Source: an uncultured Bacteroidota bacterium (lineage in GTDB: Bacteria; Bacteroidota; Bacteroidia; Bacteroidales; SZUA-534). Taken from it: a stretch of 9,762 nt of DNA. The notes below the pieces were generated by a model. The model was not told the DNA's origin, did no database searches, and saw only the letters and a program-made list of their open reading frames with translations. The position numbers and the translations under genes are program-made. How positions within the stretch are numbered: the first letter of the stretch is position 1; the number at the start of each line of letters is the position of its first letter. The stretch spans positions 1 through 9,762 of the forward strand of contig CALCFP010000039.1 of the NCBI GenBank assembly GCA_937900725.1. The letters are read 5' to 3'. This document shows positions 1-6,846 of the stretch, piece after piece.

Positions 1-1
1 A

Positions 2-916
2 AGTTGGCTCTCAAATGAACCATACATTGTAAAATCGAGGGAAAACAACGAACTTCTGCAAAATCTAATCGCTTTTGACGCACCAATTCTGTTTGAAGGA
101 CTACACACCACGCATTTCATTGCCAACAAAGAACTTAAAGACAGATTCAAGATTGTCAGGGCACATAATATCGAGCACGAGTATTACAACGGACTGAAAC
201 GTCAGGAACACAACTTGTTGAAAAAATTCTTTTTCCTGACTGAAAGCCACAAACTCGAACGTTATGAAAAGAAAGCAATGCCCTTTGCACAACTCATAGC
301 ATCAATCACAGAGAAGGACACCGATTATTTTTCAAGCACTTACGGACACAGCACTCACCTGCCAGCCTTTCAGCCAAACAGTGCAGTATGTGGAAAAACA
401 GATTTTGGCAAGCACATTCTGTATCACGCAAACCTTTCTGTTCCAGAAAACATCGAAGCGTCTCTATTTTTGGCTAAAGCATTAAGAGACATCAACTTTC
501 CTATAATTTTTGCAGGTAAAGACCCCGACAAGGCATTGGCAAAGGCTGTTTCGACGAATGCCAACATCGCTATTTGTGCCAATCCAACATCAGAACAAAT
601 GGACAAACTTGTCGAAGATGCGCAAATCATTGCACTGCCGACATTCCAGCCAACTGGAATAAAACTGAAACTGCTTGAATCGCTCTACAAAGGACGCCAC
701 TGCGTAGCAAACAGACAAATGGTAGCAGGCACGGGGCTCGAATCGCTATGCCACATTGCCGACTCTGCAGAAGAATTTGCGCAAATATGCAGAGACCTAA
801 TATCCAAGCCGTTCGATATCAACGATTTGCAAAACCGTTCAAAACTATTGTCAAAATTTGACGCATCGATAAACGCACAAAAACTTATCGACTTAATAGA
901 TAATGCTTTACGATAA
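2..916 (+). CDS. Glycosyltransferase, family 4-like, 5' end cut by window
   Basis: The reading frame is open from base 2 to the TAA at 914-916, so 304 codons are visible and the true start lies to the left of the window. An internal ATG at 215 is not the start, because the same frame upstream encodes family-like sequence, including FEGLHTTHFI followed by VRAHNIEHEYY. This pattern (an acceptor-side loop, then an R-x-H-N-x-E segment) resembles GT4/GT-B enzymes of Bacteroidota that build surface polysaccharide. The C-terminal half has the expected GT-B layout: a strand like IIFAGKDPD, then IIALPTFQPTGIKLKLLESLYKGRHCVAN, where a P-TGIK-KLLE motif takes the place of the usual nucleotide-sugar-binding E-x7-E loop. 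There is no signal peptide or membrane segment in the visible part, so it is probably cytoplasmic. Donor and acceptor cannot be told from the sequence. Confidence 0.8.
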   Translation, partial: SWLSNEPYIVKSRENNELLQNLIAFDAPILFEGLHTTHFIANKELKDRFKIVRAHNIEHEYYNGLKRQEHNLLKKFFFLTESHKLERYEKKAMPFAQLIASITEKDTDYFSSTYGHSTHLPAFQPNSAVCGKTDFGKHILYHANLSVPENIEASLFLAKALRDINFPIIFAGKDPDKALAKAVSTNANIAICANPTSEQMDKLVEDAQIIALPTFQPTGIKLKLLESLYKGRHCVANRQMVAGTGLESLCHIADSAEEFAQICRDLISKPFDINDLQNRSKLLSKFDASINAQKLIDLIDNALR

Positions 917-951
917 ACACGTAATCAGCATATTTGCAAAAAAAACGTGTT
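916..951 (+). terminator. Possible hairpin after the glycosyltransferase gene
   Basis: A perfect 7-base inverted repeat, AACACGT at 916-922 and ACGTGTT at 945-951, starts in the stop codon of the glycosyltransferase gene and is followed by a short T run at 957-961. The 22-base loop is long for an intrinsic terminator, so this is only a candidate. Confidence 0.25.
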
Positions 952-1038
952 ACACATTTTTCCCAAATGAATATCTTCGCAAAAAAAATATAGAATAGTT
1001 ATATTCTATTATATAATTATATATCAATATTTTATATT
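952..1038 (+). promoter_or_regulatory. AT-rich leader of pyridoxal kinase gene with an 8-bp palindrome
   Basis: These 87 bases before the kinase ATG are extremely A+T-rich. They contain a perfect hairpin or dyad: ATAGAATA at 990-997, a 4-base spacer, and TATTCTAT at 1002-1009. I found no exact TAnnTTTG -7 element, so the promoter cannot be placed. The dyad could be an operator or a chance palindrome in AT-rich DNA. There is no Shine-Dalgarno sequence ahead of the ATG at 1039, which is normal for Bacteroidota. Confidence 0.3.
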
Positions 1039-1872
1039 ATGAACTACAAGAAAATTCTAACAATACAAGATATATCTTGCGTTGGACAATGCTCACTTAC
1101 AGTTGCATTGCCAATTATTTCAGCGTGTGGCGTTGAAACCTGCGTATTGCCTTCTGCCGTGCTTTCCACTCACACTGGCGGTTTCAAGGGGTTCACTTTC
1201 CGCGACCTAACCGATGATATGCCTCTCATCAACGAACACTGGTGCAAGGAAAACATCAAGTTCGATGCCATTTACACTGGTTACCTTGGTAGCACCAGGC
1301 AAATTGACATTGTGCTTGACATCATCAGCAAAACACTGAACGCGAACGGATTGACTATAATCGACCCTGCAATGGCCGACAACGGAACATTGTATTTCGG
1401 CTTCGACGATGCATTTGTAAGCGCAATGAAAAAACTTTGCGCAAAGGCAGACTATGTGTTGCCAAACATCACTGAAGCCTGCTTCATCACTGGTAGCGAG
1501 TACCGAACTGAATACGACAAGGAATACGTTATGGACCTGCTTGACAAACTCACTGCCAACGGTGCTAAAAACGTAATCCTCACAGGCGTAAGTTACAAGC
1601 CAGAAACCACAGGCGTAGTTGTATATGAAAATGGCGAATACAAATATTACGAGCATCGCAAGATAGCGCAAGGATGCCACGGAACAGGCGACGTCTATGC
1701 TTCAGCGTTTGTTGGCGCACTTATGAACGGAAAGTCAGCCTTTGAATCCGCCAAAATTTCAGCAGACTACACCGTCAAGAGCATCGAAAACACTCAAGGC
1801 GACAAGTCACACTGGTACGGATGCAAGTTTGAGACTGCCATTTCCGACTTGCTGAAAATGTTGGGCAAATAA
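1039..1872 (+). CDS. Pyridoxal/pyridoxamine kinase (PdxK/PdxY type)
   Basis: A ribokinase-fold kinase of 277 residues, close to the roughly 280-residue length of PdxK and PdxY. It should phosphorylate pyridoxal, pyridoxamine or pyridoxine with ATP in the cytoplasm, as part of vitamin B6 salvage to pyridoxal 5'-phosphate. The N-terminus (residues 7-20, TIQDISCVGQCSLT-like) and LSTHTGGF (42-49) match the substrate-binding region of the PdxK-like clade found in Firmicutes and Bacteroidota, rather than the E. coli form. Later motifs are DPAMADNG (109-116), NITEA (143-147, the Mg-site N-x-x-E) and GTGD (215-218), whose Asp is the expected catalytic base. The ATG at 1039 fits the homologous N-terminus. 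A 24-base gap leads to the next gene, so co-transcription is likely. Some members of this clade also act on hydroxymethylpyrimidine; specificity cannot be read from the sequence, so I give no symbol. Confidence 0.88.
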   Translation: MNYKKILTIQDISCVGQCSLTVALPIISACGVETCVLPSAVLSTHTGGFKGFTFRDLTDDMPLINEHWCKENIKFDAIYTGYLGSTRQIDIVLDIISKTLNANGLTIIDPAMADNGTLYFGFDDAFVSAMKKLCAKADYVLPNITEACFITGSEYRTEYDKEYVMDLLDKLTANGAKNVILTGVSYKPETTGVVVYENGEYKYYEHRKIAQGCHGTGDVYASAFVGALMNGKSAFESAKISADYTVKSIENTQGDKSHWYGCKFETAISDLLKMLGK

Positions 1873-1896
1873 TCACTCTCCGACCAATCATCGACA

Positions 1897-2862
1897 ATGA
1901 AGCCATTAAAAGCCATATTGCTGATTCTTTGCATTTTGCCAACCATTGTAATTGCACAGACAAGCAATTCAGAACAACGGTACAAGGATGCTATGCAAAA
2001 CGCAAAGACCGCATTTGACGCAAAAATGTATTCCGACGCGCTTTATTTCTATCGCGAGGCACTCAAGATAAAGCCTGACGCAAAACTGCCACGCTACAAG
2101 ATTGAGGACATCCGCACAATATACATCGATGAGAATTTAAAGGAAATCACTGAAACACAAACCGTTGAACAGTCAGAAGCAAAACAACAGGCTGAAACCA
2201 AAGCAGATGAACAGATTGAGGCAGAAGTCATCAAGGCAACATCGGAAATGGAAACCTTGAAACTTGTTGCCAATGTTATGGTTATCGACGAAGAACCAAT
2301 TGAAACAGAAGAAAATATCGAGGTTGACGAACTCATTCAGTCAAGACAAGTTTTGGCATTGTCCGAAATGGAGCAAAAAAACGATGCAAAGATAGAATCA
2401 AAAGACACGCAAAAGGCTGAAATAAAGAAAGTAGACAGGCAACCTGTCACACCAGAGCCAGAAAAACCTCAAGTTGAAGAAAAAACAGAACCTGAAAAGC
2501 CTCAAGTTGAAGAGAAAAGCAAGCCGAAAGTTGTGACTGAAAAGCCAAAACCGACACATCAGCCTGTCAGTAAGCCCAAACAAATGACTGAGGAAGAAAG
2601 GAAAGCGTGGATTGAAGCCGAACAGGGAAAACTGCGTCTACAATATCCTGAACAAAAGACTGTTTTGGAGATAGACCAACCGGGAAAGCACATAACCCGT
2701 GTAATAATGAACATCGACAACAAGATTTCAATATACTTGAAAGTCAAGCACAACTGGGGCGCCACATTCTTTTTTGAGGAAGTCATCGGCAAGGACAATC
2801 TACAGAGCATCAACGAGATATATTTCAACAAAATGACAAACCTTGCCACTTATGGATATTAA
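1897..2862 (+). CDS. Secreted TPR-like protein with charged low-complexity linker
   Basis: I do not recognise a named family. The 321-residue product starts with a clear signal peptide (KPLKAILLILCILPTIVIA, probable cut before Gln21), so it is exported, probably to the periplasm. Residues about 26-60 look like one TPR unit (YKDAMQNAKTAFDAKMYSDA, then the Y-REALKIKP ending). Residues about 80-230 are low-complexity, rich in Glu, Lys, Gln, Thr and Pro, with a near-perfect tandem repeat EPEKPQVEEK at 187-196 and 198-207. The last 70 residues (about 252-321) return to ordinary globular composition with alternating strand-like segments (RVIMNIDNKISIYLKVKH) and aromatic residues, and are probably a small folded domain. 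It may bridge or bind envelope components, but that is inference. The next gene's ATG lies inside its 3' end. Confidence 0.7.
   Translation: MKPLKAILLILCILPTIVIAQTSNSEQRYKDAMQNAKTAFDAKMYSDALYFYREALKIKPDAKLPRYKIEDIRTIYIDENLKEITETQTVEQSEAKQQAETKADEQIEAEVIKATSEMETLKLVANVMVIDEEPIETEENIEVDELIQSRQVLALSEMEQKNDAKIESKDTQKAEIKKVDRQPVTPEPEKPQVEEKTEPEKPQVEEKSKPKVVTEKPKPTHQPVSKPKQMTEEERKAWIEAEQGKLRLQYPEQKTVLEIDQPGKHITRVIMNIDNKISIYLKVKHNWGATFFFEEVIGKDNLQSINEIYFNKMTNLATYGY
2455..2517 (+). repeat. In-frame tandem repeat coding for EPEKPQVEEK twice
   Basis: Two copies of a 30-base unit separated by one codon encode EPEKPQVEEK-T-EPEKPQVEEK inside the linker of the secreted TPR-like protein. The copies differ at silent positions (for example GAGCCAGAAAAACCT against GAACCTGAAAAGCCT), so the duplication is not very recent, or the repeat is under selection at the protein level. 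Confidence 0.7.
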
Positions 2863-3238
2863 ATTCTACCAATACATCGATGCCGAACCTGAAGACGTGT
2901 TTATGTCGCTAACCAATCCACGTTCAATAGAGTTGTGGAGCAGTCTGCCTGCCGATATGAGCACAGAGGAAGGCTACGAATTTTCCATCTTTGACGGCGA
3001 CATTGTTGGACGCAACATAAAGGTTGTCGAGAACCAAATGCTTCAACAGGAATGGTATTTTGGAGATGAAAATGCCGAGCCGTCCATTGCAACAATCAAA
3101 CTGCACCCCGACAAGAATGGCACAACTGTCGAAGTCAGGCACATAAACATTCCTGACGATGCCTTCGACAACATAAACGAAGGCTGGCACGAATACTACA
3201 TTGGCGCAATAAAGCATTTCTGCGAAGACGATGAATGA
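2852..3238 (+). CDS. Aha1 C-terminal-like (AHSA1/START fold) single-domain protein
   Basis: A 128-residue cytoplasmic protein with no signal peptide. An upstream in-frame TTG exists at 2843, but ATG at 2852 is the better start because MDIKFYQYIDA leads straight into the first strand of the fold. The ATG lies 11 bases inside the preceding gene, so translation is probably coupled. The order of motifs follows the AHSA1 (Aha1 C-terminal) branch of the SRPBCC/START-like superfamily: V-x-SLTNP-x-ELW (16-29), FSIFDGDIVGRNIKVVE (44-60), LQQEWYF (64-70), IATIKL (79-84), TTVEVRHINIP (91-101) and NEGWHEYYIGAIKHF (109-123). In eukaryotes Aha1 stimulates the Hsp90 ATPase. Bacterial members are mostly of unknown function, and binding of a small hydrophobic ligand is equally possible. 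The gene ends just before a strong terminator. Confidence 0.75.
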   Translation: MDIKFYQYIDAEPEDVFMSLTNPRSIELWSSLPADMSTEEGYEFSIFDGDIVGRNIKVVENQMLQQEWYFGDENAEPSIATIKLHPDKNGTTVEVRHINIPDDAFDNINEGWHEYYIGAIKHFCEDDE

Positions 3239-3275
3239 TTGTCATCATTCTGCCAAAGTTGACGAATTATCATAA

Positions 3276-3315
3276 ATAACCCCAAAAAATTCCATAAAGA
3301 CTTTTTGGGGGTTAT
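3276..3315. terminator. Bidirectional terminator hairpin between convergent genes
   Basis: ATAACCCC (3276-3283) pairs with GGGGTTAT (3308-3315) and AAAAA (3284-3288) pairs with TTTTT (3302-3306). There is one bulged G (3307) and a 13-base loop. On the plus strand a GTTTTTAT stretch follows at 3315-3322. The A-rich/U-rich stem also works for transcription from folD on the minus strand. It lies between the stop of the Aha1-like gene (3238) and the stop of folD (3342). Confidence 0.75.
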
Positions 3316-3327
3316 GTTTTTATCGAT

Positions 3328-3344
3328 TAGAGATGTAATCTCTA
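3328..3344 (-). other. Small hairpin over the folD stop codon
   Basis: TAGAGAT (3328-3334), a 3-base loop and ATCTCTA (3338-3344) form a perfect 7-bp palindrome. Its outer bases 3342-3344 are the folD stop codon (TAG on the minus strand). It sits just ahead of the larger terminator hairpin and may protect the folD mRNA 3' end, or be a chance palindrome. Confidence 0.3.
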
Positions 3345-4223
3345 TCCGTAAATCTTATGTTGCCCAGCCAGCAATGTATTTTTCAGCAGACTGATGATTG
3401 TCATTGGGCCGACACCTCCTGGAACTGGCGTTATGTAACTGCACAATGGTGCAACCTCGTCGAACTTTACATCGCCTTTCAACTTGAAACCAGACTTTGT
3501 CTCGGTTGATGGCAGGCGGTGAATGCCAACGTCAATAACAACGGCTCCTGGCTTAATCATATCGGCAGTGACGAATTCTGGCTTGCCTATGGCTACAATA
3601 AGGATATCGGCACGACGGCAGATTTCCTTCAAGTTCTTTGAACGGCTATGGCAAATTGTCACTGTTGCGTTTCCTGGATTCGACTTGCGCGACATCAACA
3701 GGCTGATTGGTGTTCCAACAATATTGCTTCGGCCTAATACCACGCACTCCTTACCCTCTGTTTCAATGTTGTAGCGAGCCAAAAGTTCCATAATTCCCGC
3801 TGGTGTGGCTGGCAAGAATGAAGGCAGGCTCATTGCCATACGGCCTGTATTGATTGGATGGAAACCGTCAACATCTTTGCGATAGTCGATTGCCTCGATA
3901 ACCTTATTTTCGCTAATATGCTTTGGCAAAGGCAATTGCACTATCAAACCATCAACATTGGGGTCGGCATTTATCTCGGCTATTTTTTCCAAAAGTTCAG
4001 CCTCCGTAATATCTGCAGGGAAACGTACGTCAGTAGAGTCAAAACCAACAGCCTTGCAAGTCTTGATTTTGCTGTTCACATAAGTTGTGCTTGCGCCATC
4101 GTCGCCTACCTGAATAACTGCCAAATTCGGGCGCTTCTGTCCATTGGCTACCATCTGCTCAACCTCCTGCAGTATCTCGGCCTGCATTTGCTGATTAATA
4201 GCCTTTCCATCAATAAGTTGCAT
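3342..4223 (-). CDS. folD: Bifunctional methylenetetrahydrofolate dehydrogenase/cyclohydrolase FolD
   Basis: FolD interconverts 5,10-methylene-THF, 5,10-methenyl-THF and 10-formyl-THF with NADP+ in the cytoplasm, supplying one-carbon units for purine synthesis and formyl-methionine. The 293-residue length is normal for a bacterial FolD. Visible hallmarks are TTYVNSKIKTCKAVG (46-60), with Tyr48 and Lys52 in the place of the catalytic Y-x-x-x-K; VQLPLP (95-100); KDVDGF (116-121); the dinucleotide-binding GRSNIVGTP (164-172); and the C-terminal TPVPGGVGPMT (265-275). All expected active-site segments are present. It follows ffh by 27 bases and shares its direction, so the two are probably one operon read from the promoter before ffh. 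The ffh-folD pairing is common in Bacteroidales. The start at 4223 is an ATG opening with the expected MQLIDGKAI. Confidence 0.97.
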   Translation of the reverse strand: MQLIDGKAINQQMQAEILQEVEQMVANGQKRPNLAVIQVGDDGASTTYVNSKIKTCKAVGFDSTDVRFPADITEAELLEKIAEINADPNVDGLIVQLPLPKHISENKVIEAIDYRKDVDGFHPINTGRMAMSLPSFLPATPAGIMELLARYNIETEGKECVVLGRSNIVGTPISLLMSRKSNPGNATVTICHSRSKNLKEICRRADILIVAIGKPEFVTADMIKPGAVVIDVGIHRLPSTETKSGFKLKGDVKFDEVAPLCSYITPVPGGVGPMTIISLLKNTLLAGQHKIYG

Positions 4224-4250
4224 ATAGTATTTTTTTTAGTATCAGTAATA

Positions 4251-5603
4251 TTAAGGCCTTCTCATATTCATATTTTTCATTTGGCTCATCATCTGCGCCA
4301 TCTTCTTTACACCAGAGCCACCGCTGACCATCTTCATCATCTTGCGTGTATCTTCAAACTGCTTCATCAGTCGGTTTACATCTTGGATTGAAGTGCCACT
4401 GCCCATTGCAATGCGCTTGCGACGACTGCCGTTAATGATGTCAGGGGTTTCGCGCTCGGCAGGTGTCATTGAGCCTATTATCGCCTCAACGCCTTTGAAT
4501 GCGTTGTCGTCTATATCGACATCTTTTACGGCCTTGCCCAACCCAGGAATCATTGAGGCCAAGTCTTTCAGATTGCCCATCTTCTTAACTTGGTCTATCT
4601 GCGAAAGGAAATCGTTGAAATTGAATGTGTTCTTTGCAATTTTCTTCTGAAGTGCCCGAGCCTCCTCGGCGTCGAACTGCTCCTGTGCGCGCTCAACCAA
4701 CGAAACGATGTCGCCCATTCCCAAGATACGGTCGGCCATACGGTCAGGGTGGAAAACATCAAGAGCATCCATCTTCTCGCCCATTCCGACGAACTTGATA
4801 GGCTTGTTGACTACCGAACGGATTGACAACGCCGCACCACCACGAGTATCGCCATCGAGTTTTGTAAGGACAACACCATCGAAATCAAGTCTATCGTTGA
4901 ATTCCTTGGCAGTATTGACCGCATCCTGACCTGTCATCGAATCGACAACAAACAATGTCTCGTGAGGCTCAACGGCTTTCTTGATGGCGGCAATCTCGTT
5001 CATCATCTGCTCATCAACAGCCAAACGGCCCGCCGTATCGACGATTACCAAATCAAAGCCTTTTTGCTTGGCGTATTTGATACCGTTTTTGGCTATTTCA
5101 ACAGGATTTTTGTTTCCATCCTCAGTATATACCTCGACTCCAATCTGTTGGCCCAAAACCTTCAACTGCTCTATGGCGGCTGGACGGTAAACGTCACCTG
5201 CGATTAGCAATGGCATTTTACCGCGCTTTGTCTTCAATCGGTTGGCCAACTTGCCTGTAAAGGTTGTCTTACCTGAGCCTTGCAAACCTGCTACCAGTAT
5301 GATTGTCGGATTACCTTTTATGTTTATGTCGACCGACGAGGAACCCATCAGTTCAACAAGTTCGTCGTGGACAATCTTAATCATCAACTGCCCTGGCTTG
5401 ATTGAAGTGAGCACGTTTTGTCCCAAGGCCTTTTGCTTGACGGTATCGGTGAATGTCTTGGCTGTCTTGTAGTTGACATCGGCGTCAAGCAAGGCTTTGC
5501 GCACTTCCTTCAGCGTTTCGGCAACATTAATTTCGGTGATTTTTCCTTCGCCCTTCAGCAATTTGAAAGAGCGTTCGAGTTTATCTGATAGATTCTCAAA
5601 CAT
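4251..5603 (-). CDS. ffh: Signal recognition particle protein Ffh (SRP54 GTPase)
   Basis: Ffh binds 4.5S (SRP) RNA and the signal sequences of nascent membrane and exported proteins, and delivers ribosomes to the receptor FtsY. The 450-residue product has all three parts. The N domain is about 1-90 (MFENLSDKLERSFKLLKG, with ALLDADVN at 37-44). The G domain has GLQGSGKTT (106-114), GDVYRPAA (136-143), DTAGR (189-193), TKLDGDTRGG (247-256) and GMGE (273-276). The Met-rich M domain is about 325-450, with the RNA-binding SRRKRIAMGSGT (393-404) and Met-rich helices MKMVSGG and MMSQMKNMNM. The RNA gene itself is not in this window. It is the first gene of the probable ffh-folD unit; the ATG is at 5603, preceded by a Bacteroidota-type -7 element and no Shine-Dalgarno sequence. 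Confidence 0.98.
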   Translation of the reverse strand: MFENLSDKLERSFKLLKGEGKITEINVAETLKEVRKALLDADVNYKTAKTFTDTVKQKALGQNVLTSIKPGQLMIKIVHDELVELMGSSSVDINIKGNPTIILVAGLQGSGKTTFTGKLANRLKTKRGKMPLLIAGDVYRPAAIEQLKVLGQQIGVEVYTEDGNKNPVEIAKNGIKYAKQKGFDLVIVDTAGRLAVDEQMMNEIAAIKKAVEPHETLFVVDSMTGQDAVNTAKEFNDRLDFDGVVLTKLDGDTRGGAALSIRSVVNKPIKFVGMGEKMDALDVFHPDRMADRILGMGDIVSLVERAQEQFDAEEARALQKKIAKNTFNFNDFLSQIDQVKKMGNLKDLASMIPGLGKAVKDVDIDDNAFKGVEAIIGSMTPAERETPDIINGSRRKRIAMGSGTSIQDVNRLMKQFEDTRKMMKMVSGGSGVKKMAQMMSQMKNMNMRRP

Positions 5604-5627
5604 TTTTATTCAATTCTTTATTTTTGG

Positions 5628-5635
5628 CAAATGTA
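5628..5635 (-). promoter_or_regulatory. Candidate -7 element of the ffh promoter
   Basis: Read on the minus strand this is TACATTTG, an exact match to the Bacteroidota primary-sigma -7 consensus TAnnTTTG, placed 24 bases before the ffh ATG. No convincing TTTG -33 element is seen at the usual spacing, so the call rests on the -7 match and its position. Confidence 0.55.
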
Positions 5636-5702
5636 GCATAAAAAAGTTGAAAAGGCATAAGAGGTCAAGAGAGTTTAAAGATTAGAGGCAATTGAATTTA
5701 TC

Positions 5703-5725
5703 ATATACTGTTATACACAGTATGT
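5703..5725 (-). terminator. Hairpin downstream of the CapA-like gene
   Basis: ATACTG (5705-5710) and CAGTAT (5718-5723) are perfect inverted repeats around a 7-base loop, extended by a wobble pair and one A-T pair. It lies 27-49 bases past the stop of the CapA-like gene and ahead of the ffh promoter. No U run follows, so it is a weak terminator candidate; an operator for ffh is an alternative. Confidence 0.3.
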
Positions 5726-5751
5726 CAAATATTTAAACCAAACAATCTACT

Positions 5752-6843
5752 CTATTTTTCTTCTGGCACGTTGACATTCCGCCCCATCACTTCGCGCGCA
5801 TCTTTAGCATACTGATGCAGACGTCCCCAATTGTCGGACGGGCCTGGAATTGACGGGAACTTGCCGTTCTCAACGTCAGATATCGGCACTATGAAGAACA
5901 GACGCCTATCGTCGACCTTTGGATAATGGACGTATGTCAACTGGTAATTGGCCTCAATTTTAGGTTTTCGACCTTCGCGCTTGGTTAATTTCACTTTGAC
6001 AATTGCCGCGCCGTCGCGTGGTGCAGTGCGCTGGGCACTCACAAAATTGCCTAACGAATATACCAGCAACTGGTTTTTGGTTGTATCCAGTTCCATTGGT
6101 TGCAGAACGTGTGGATGCGAGCCGATAATAAGGTCGACGCCATTACTTTTGAGAATGTTCTTCAGATAAATCTGGCTTGAATTTGGCATAGTGTCGTACT
6201 CAATTCCCCAATGCATACAAGCCACTATCAAATCGGGATTCATTCGCTTTGCGATAGATATATCATTGAGTATTTGATTTTTATCGATGCGGTTGACAAT
6301 TGTGCCCTTGGGCGTCGGCAATTCGTTTGTCCCGTACGTATAGTTCAGGAACGCCAACTTTATGCCTTTAACATCGACAAGAAACGGATAATTCTTCAGA
6401 TACTCCGCAGAATCGCGGAAAGTCCCGGTATGTGGAATGTCCAGCGAATCGAGCACCTCAATTGTCCGCACAACGCCTTTTTTGCCGCTGTCGCACGAAT
6501 GGTTGTTGGTTGTAAGCAAAAGGTCGAATCCGCAATCTTTAACAGCCACAGCCAACTCATCGGGCGAGGAGAATTGCGGATATCCTTTATACGGTGCGCC
6601 AGCCAACGTCACCTCGAAATTAGCGACTGCATAATCGGCCTTTTCGACCAAAGGCTTTATGTACCGGAAACAGTCAGTATAATCGTATGTCTTGGATGAA
6701 TCGTTGTATGCCGCCGCAATTTGGGCGTCGTGCCCCATTATGTCTCCTGCGAAAAGCAGTGTCACGACATCGCCGTCAGACTGCGCACTAACATCAAAAA
6801 TGGCACACAAAGCCAACAATAATGCATAAAAACGGCAACGCAT
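5752..6843 (-). CDS. Secreted CapA-like metallophosphoesterase (PGA_cap family)
   Basis: A 363-residue protein with a signal peptide (probable cut after SA at 19-20, before Gln21), therefore exported. It carries the calcineurin-like metal-site motifs of the CapA/PGA_cap family in order: FAGDIMGHD (31-39), NFEVTL (75-80), TTNNHSCD (111-118), CMHWGIEY (209-216) and GSHPHVLQPME (241-251). All expected metal ligands appear intact. CapA was named in poly-gamma-glutamate capsule synthesis, but no CapB or CapC partner lies here, so a capsule role should not be assumed. A periplasmic phosphoesterase acting on an envelope polymer or nucleotide is as likely. The gene starts 3 bases after the upstream EEP gene ends, which strongly suggests one transcript. 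There is no lipobox. The tail after about residue 310 (SDVENGKFPSIPG onward) resembles endings of Bacteroidales relatives. Confidence 0.87.
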   Translation of the reverse strand: MRCRFYALLLALCAIFDVSAQSDGDVVTLLFAGDIMGHDAQIAAAYNDSSKTYDYTDCFRYIKPLVEKADYAVANFEVTLAGAPYKGYPQFSSPDELAVAVKDCGFDLLLTTNNHSCDSGKKGVVRTIEVLDSLDIPHTGTFRDSAEYLKNYPFLVDVKGIKLAFLNYTYGTNELPTPKGTIVNRIDKNQILNDISIAKRMNPDLIVACMHWGIEYDTMPNSSQIYLKNILKSNGVDLIIGSHPHVLQPMELDTTKNQLLVYSLGNFVSAQRTAPRDGAAIVKVKLTKREGRKPKIEANYQLTYVHYPKVDDRRLFFIVPISDVENGKFPSIPGPSDNWGRLHQYAKDAREVMGRNVNVPEEK

Positions 6844-6846
6844 CGA

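Noticed and set aside
215..217. ATG at 215 as the start of the glycosyltransferase
   Set aside because: The same frame upstream is open to the window edge and encodes family-like sequence such as VRAHNIEHEYY, so the gene is truncated by the window and not by nature.
917..1038. Riboswitch ahead of the pyridoxal kinase gene
   Set aside because: The leader is short and nearly all A+T, with no stable multi-helix fold or known riboswitch core visible.
1207..1680. 157-codon open frame on the minus strand inside the pyridoxal kinase gene
   Set aside because: It is fully contained in a well-supported kinase gene on the other strand, has no recognisable domain, and its Cys/Val-rich composition is what the antisense of this gene would give.
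2843..2851. TTG at 2843 as start of the Aha1-like gene
   Set aside because: ATG at 2852 is a stronger start codon and gives the natural beginning of the fold; the extra three residues add nothing recognisable.
3858..4391. 177-codon plus-strand frame spanning the folD-ffh junction
   Set aside because: It is antisense to two of the most certain genes in the window, with His/Leu-rich sequence typical of a shadow frame.
5752..6843. Poly-gamma-glutamate capsule locus
   Set aside because: Only a CapA-like protein is present; no CapB ligase, CapC or CapE lies nearby, so the family name should not be read as a capsule function.
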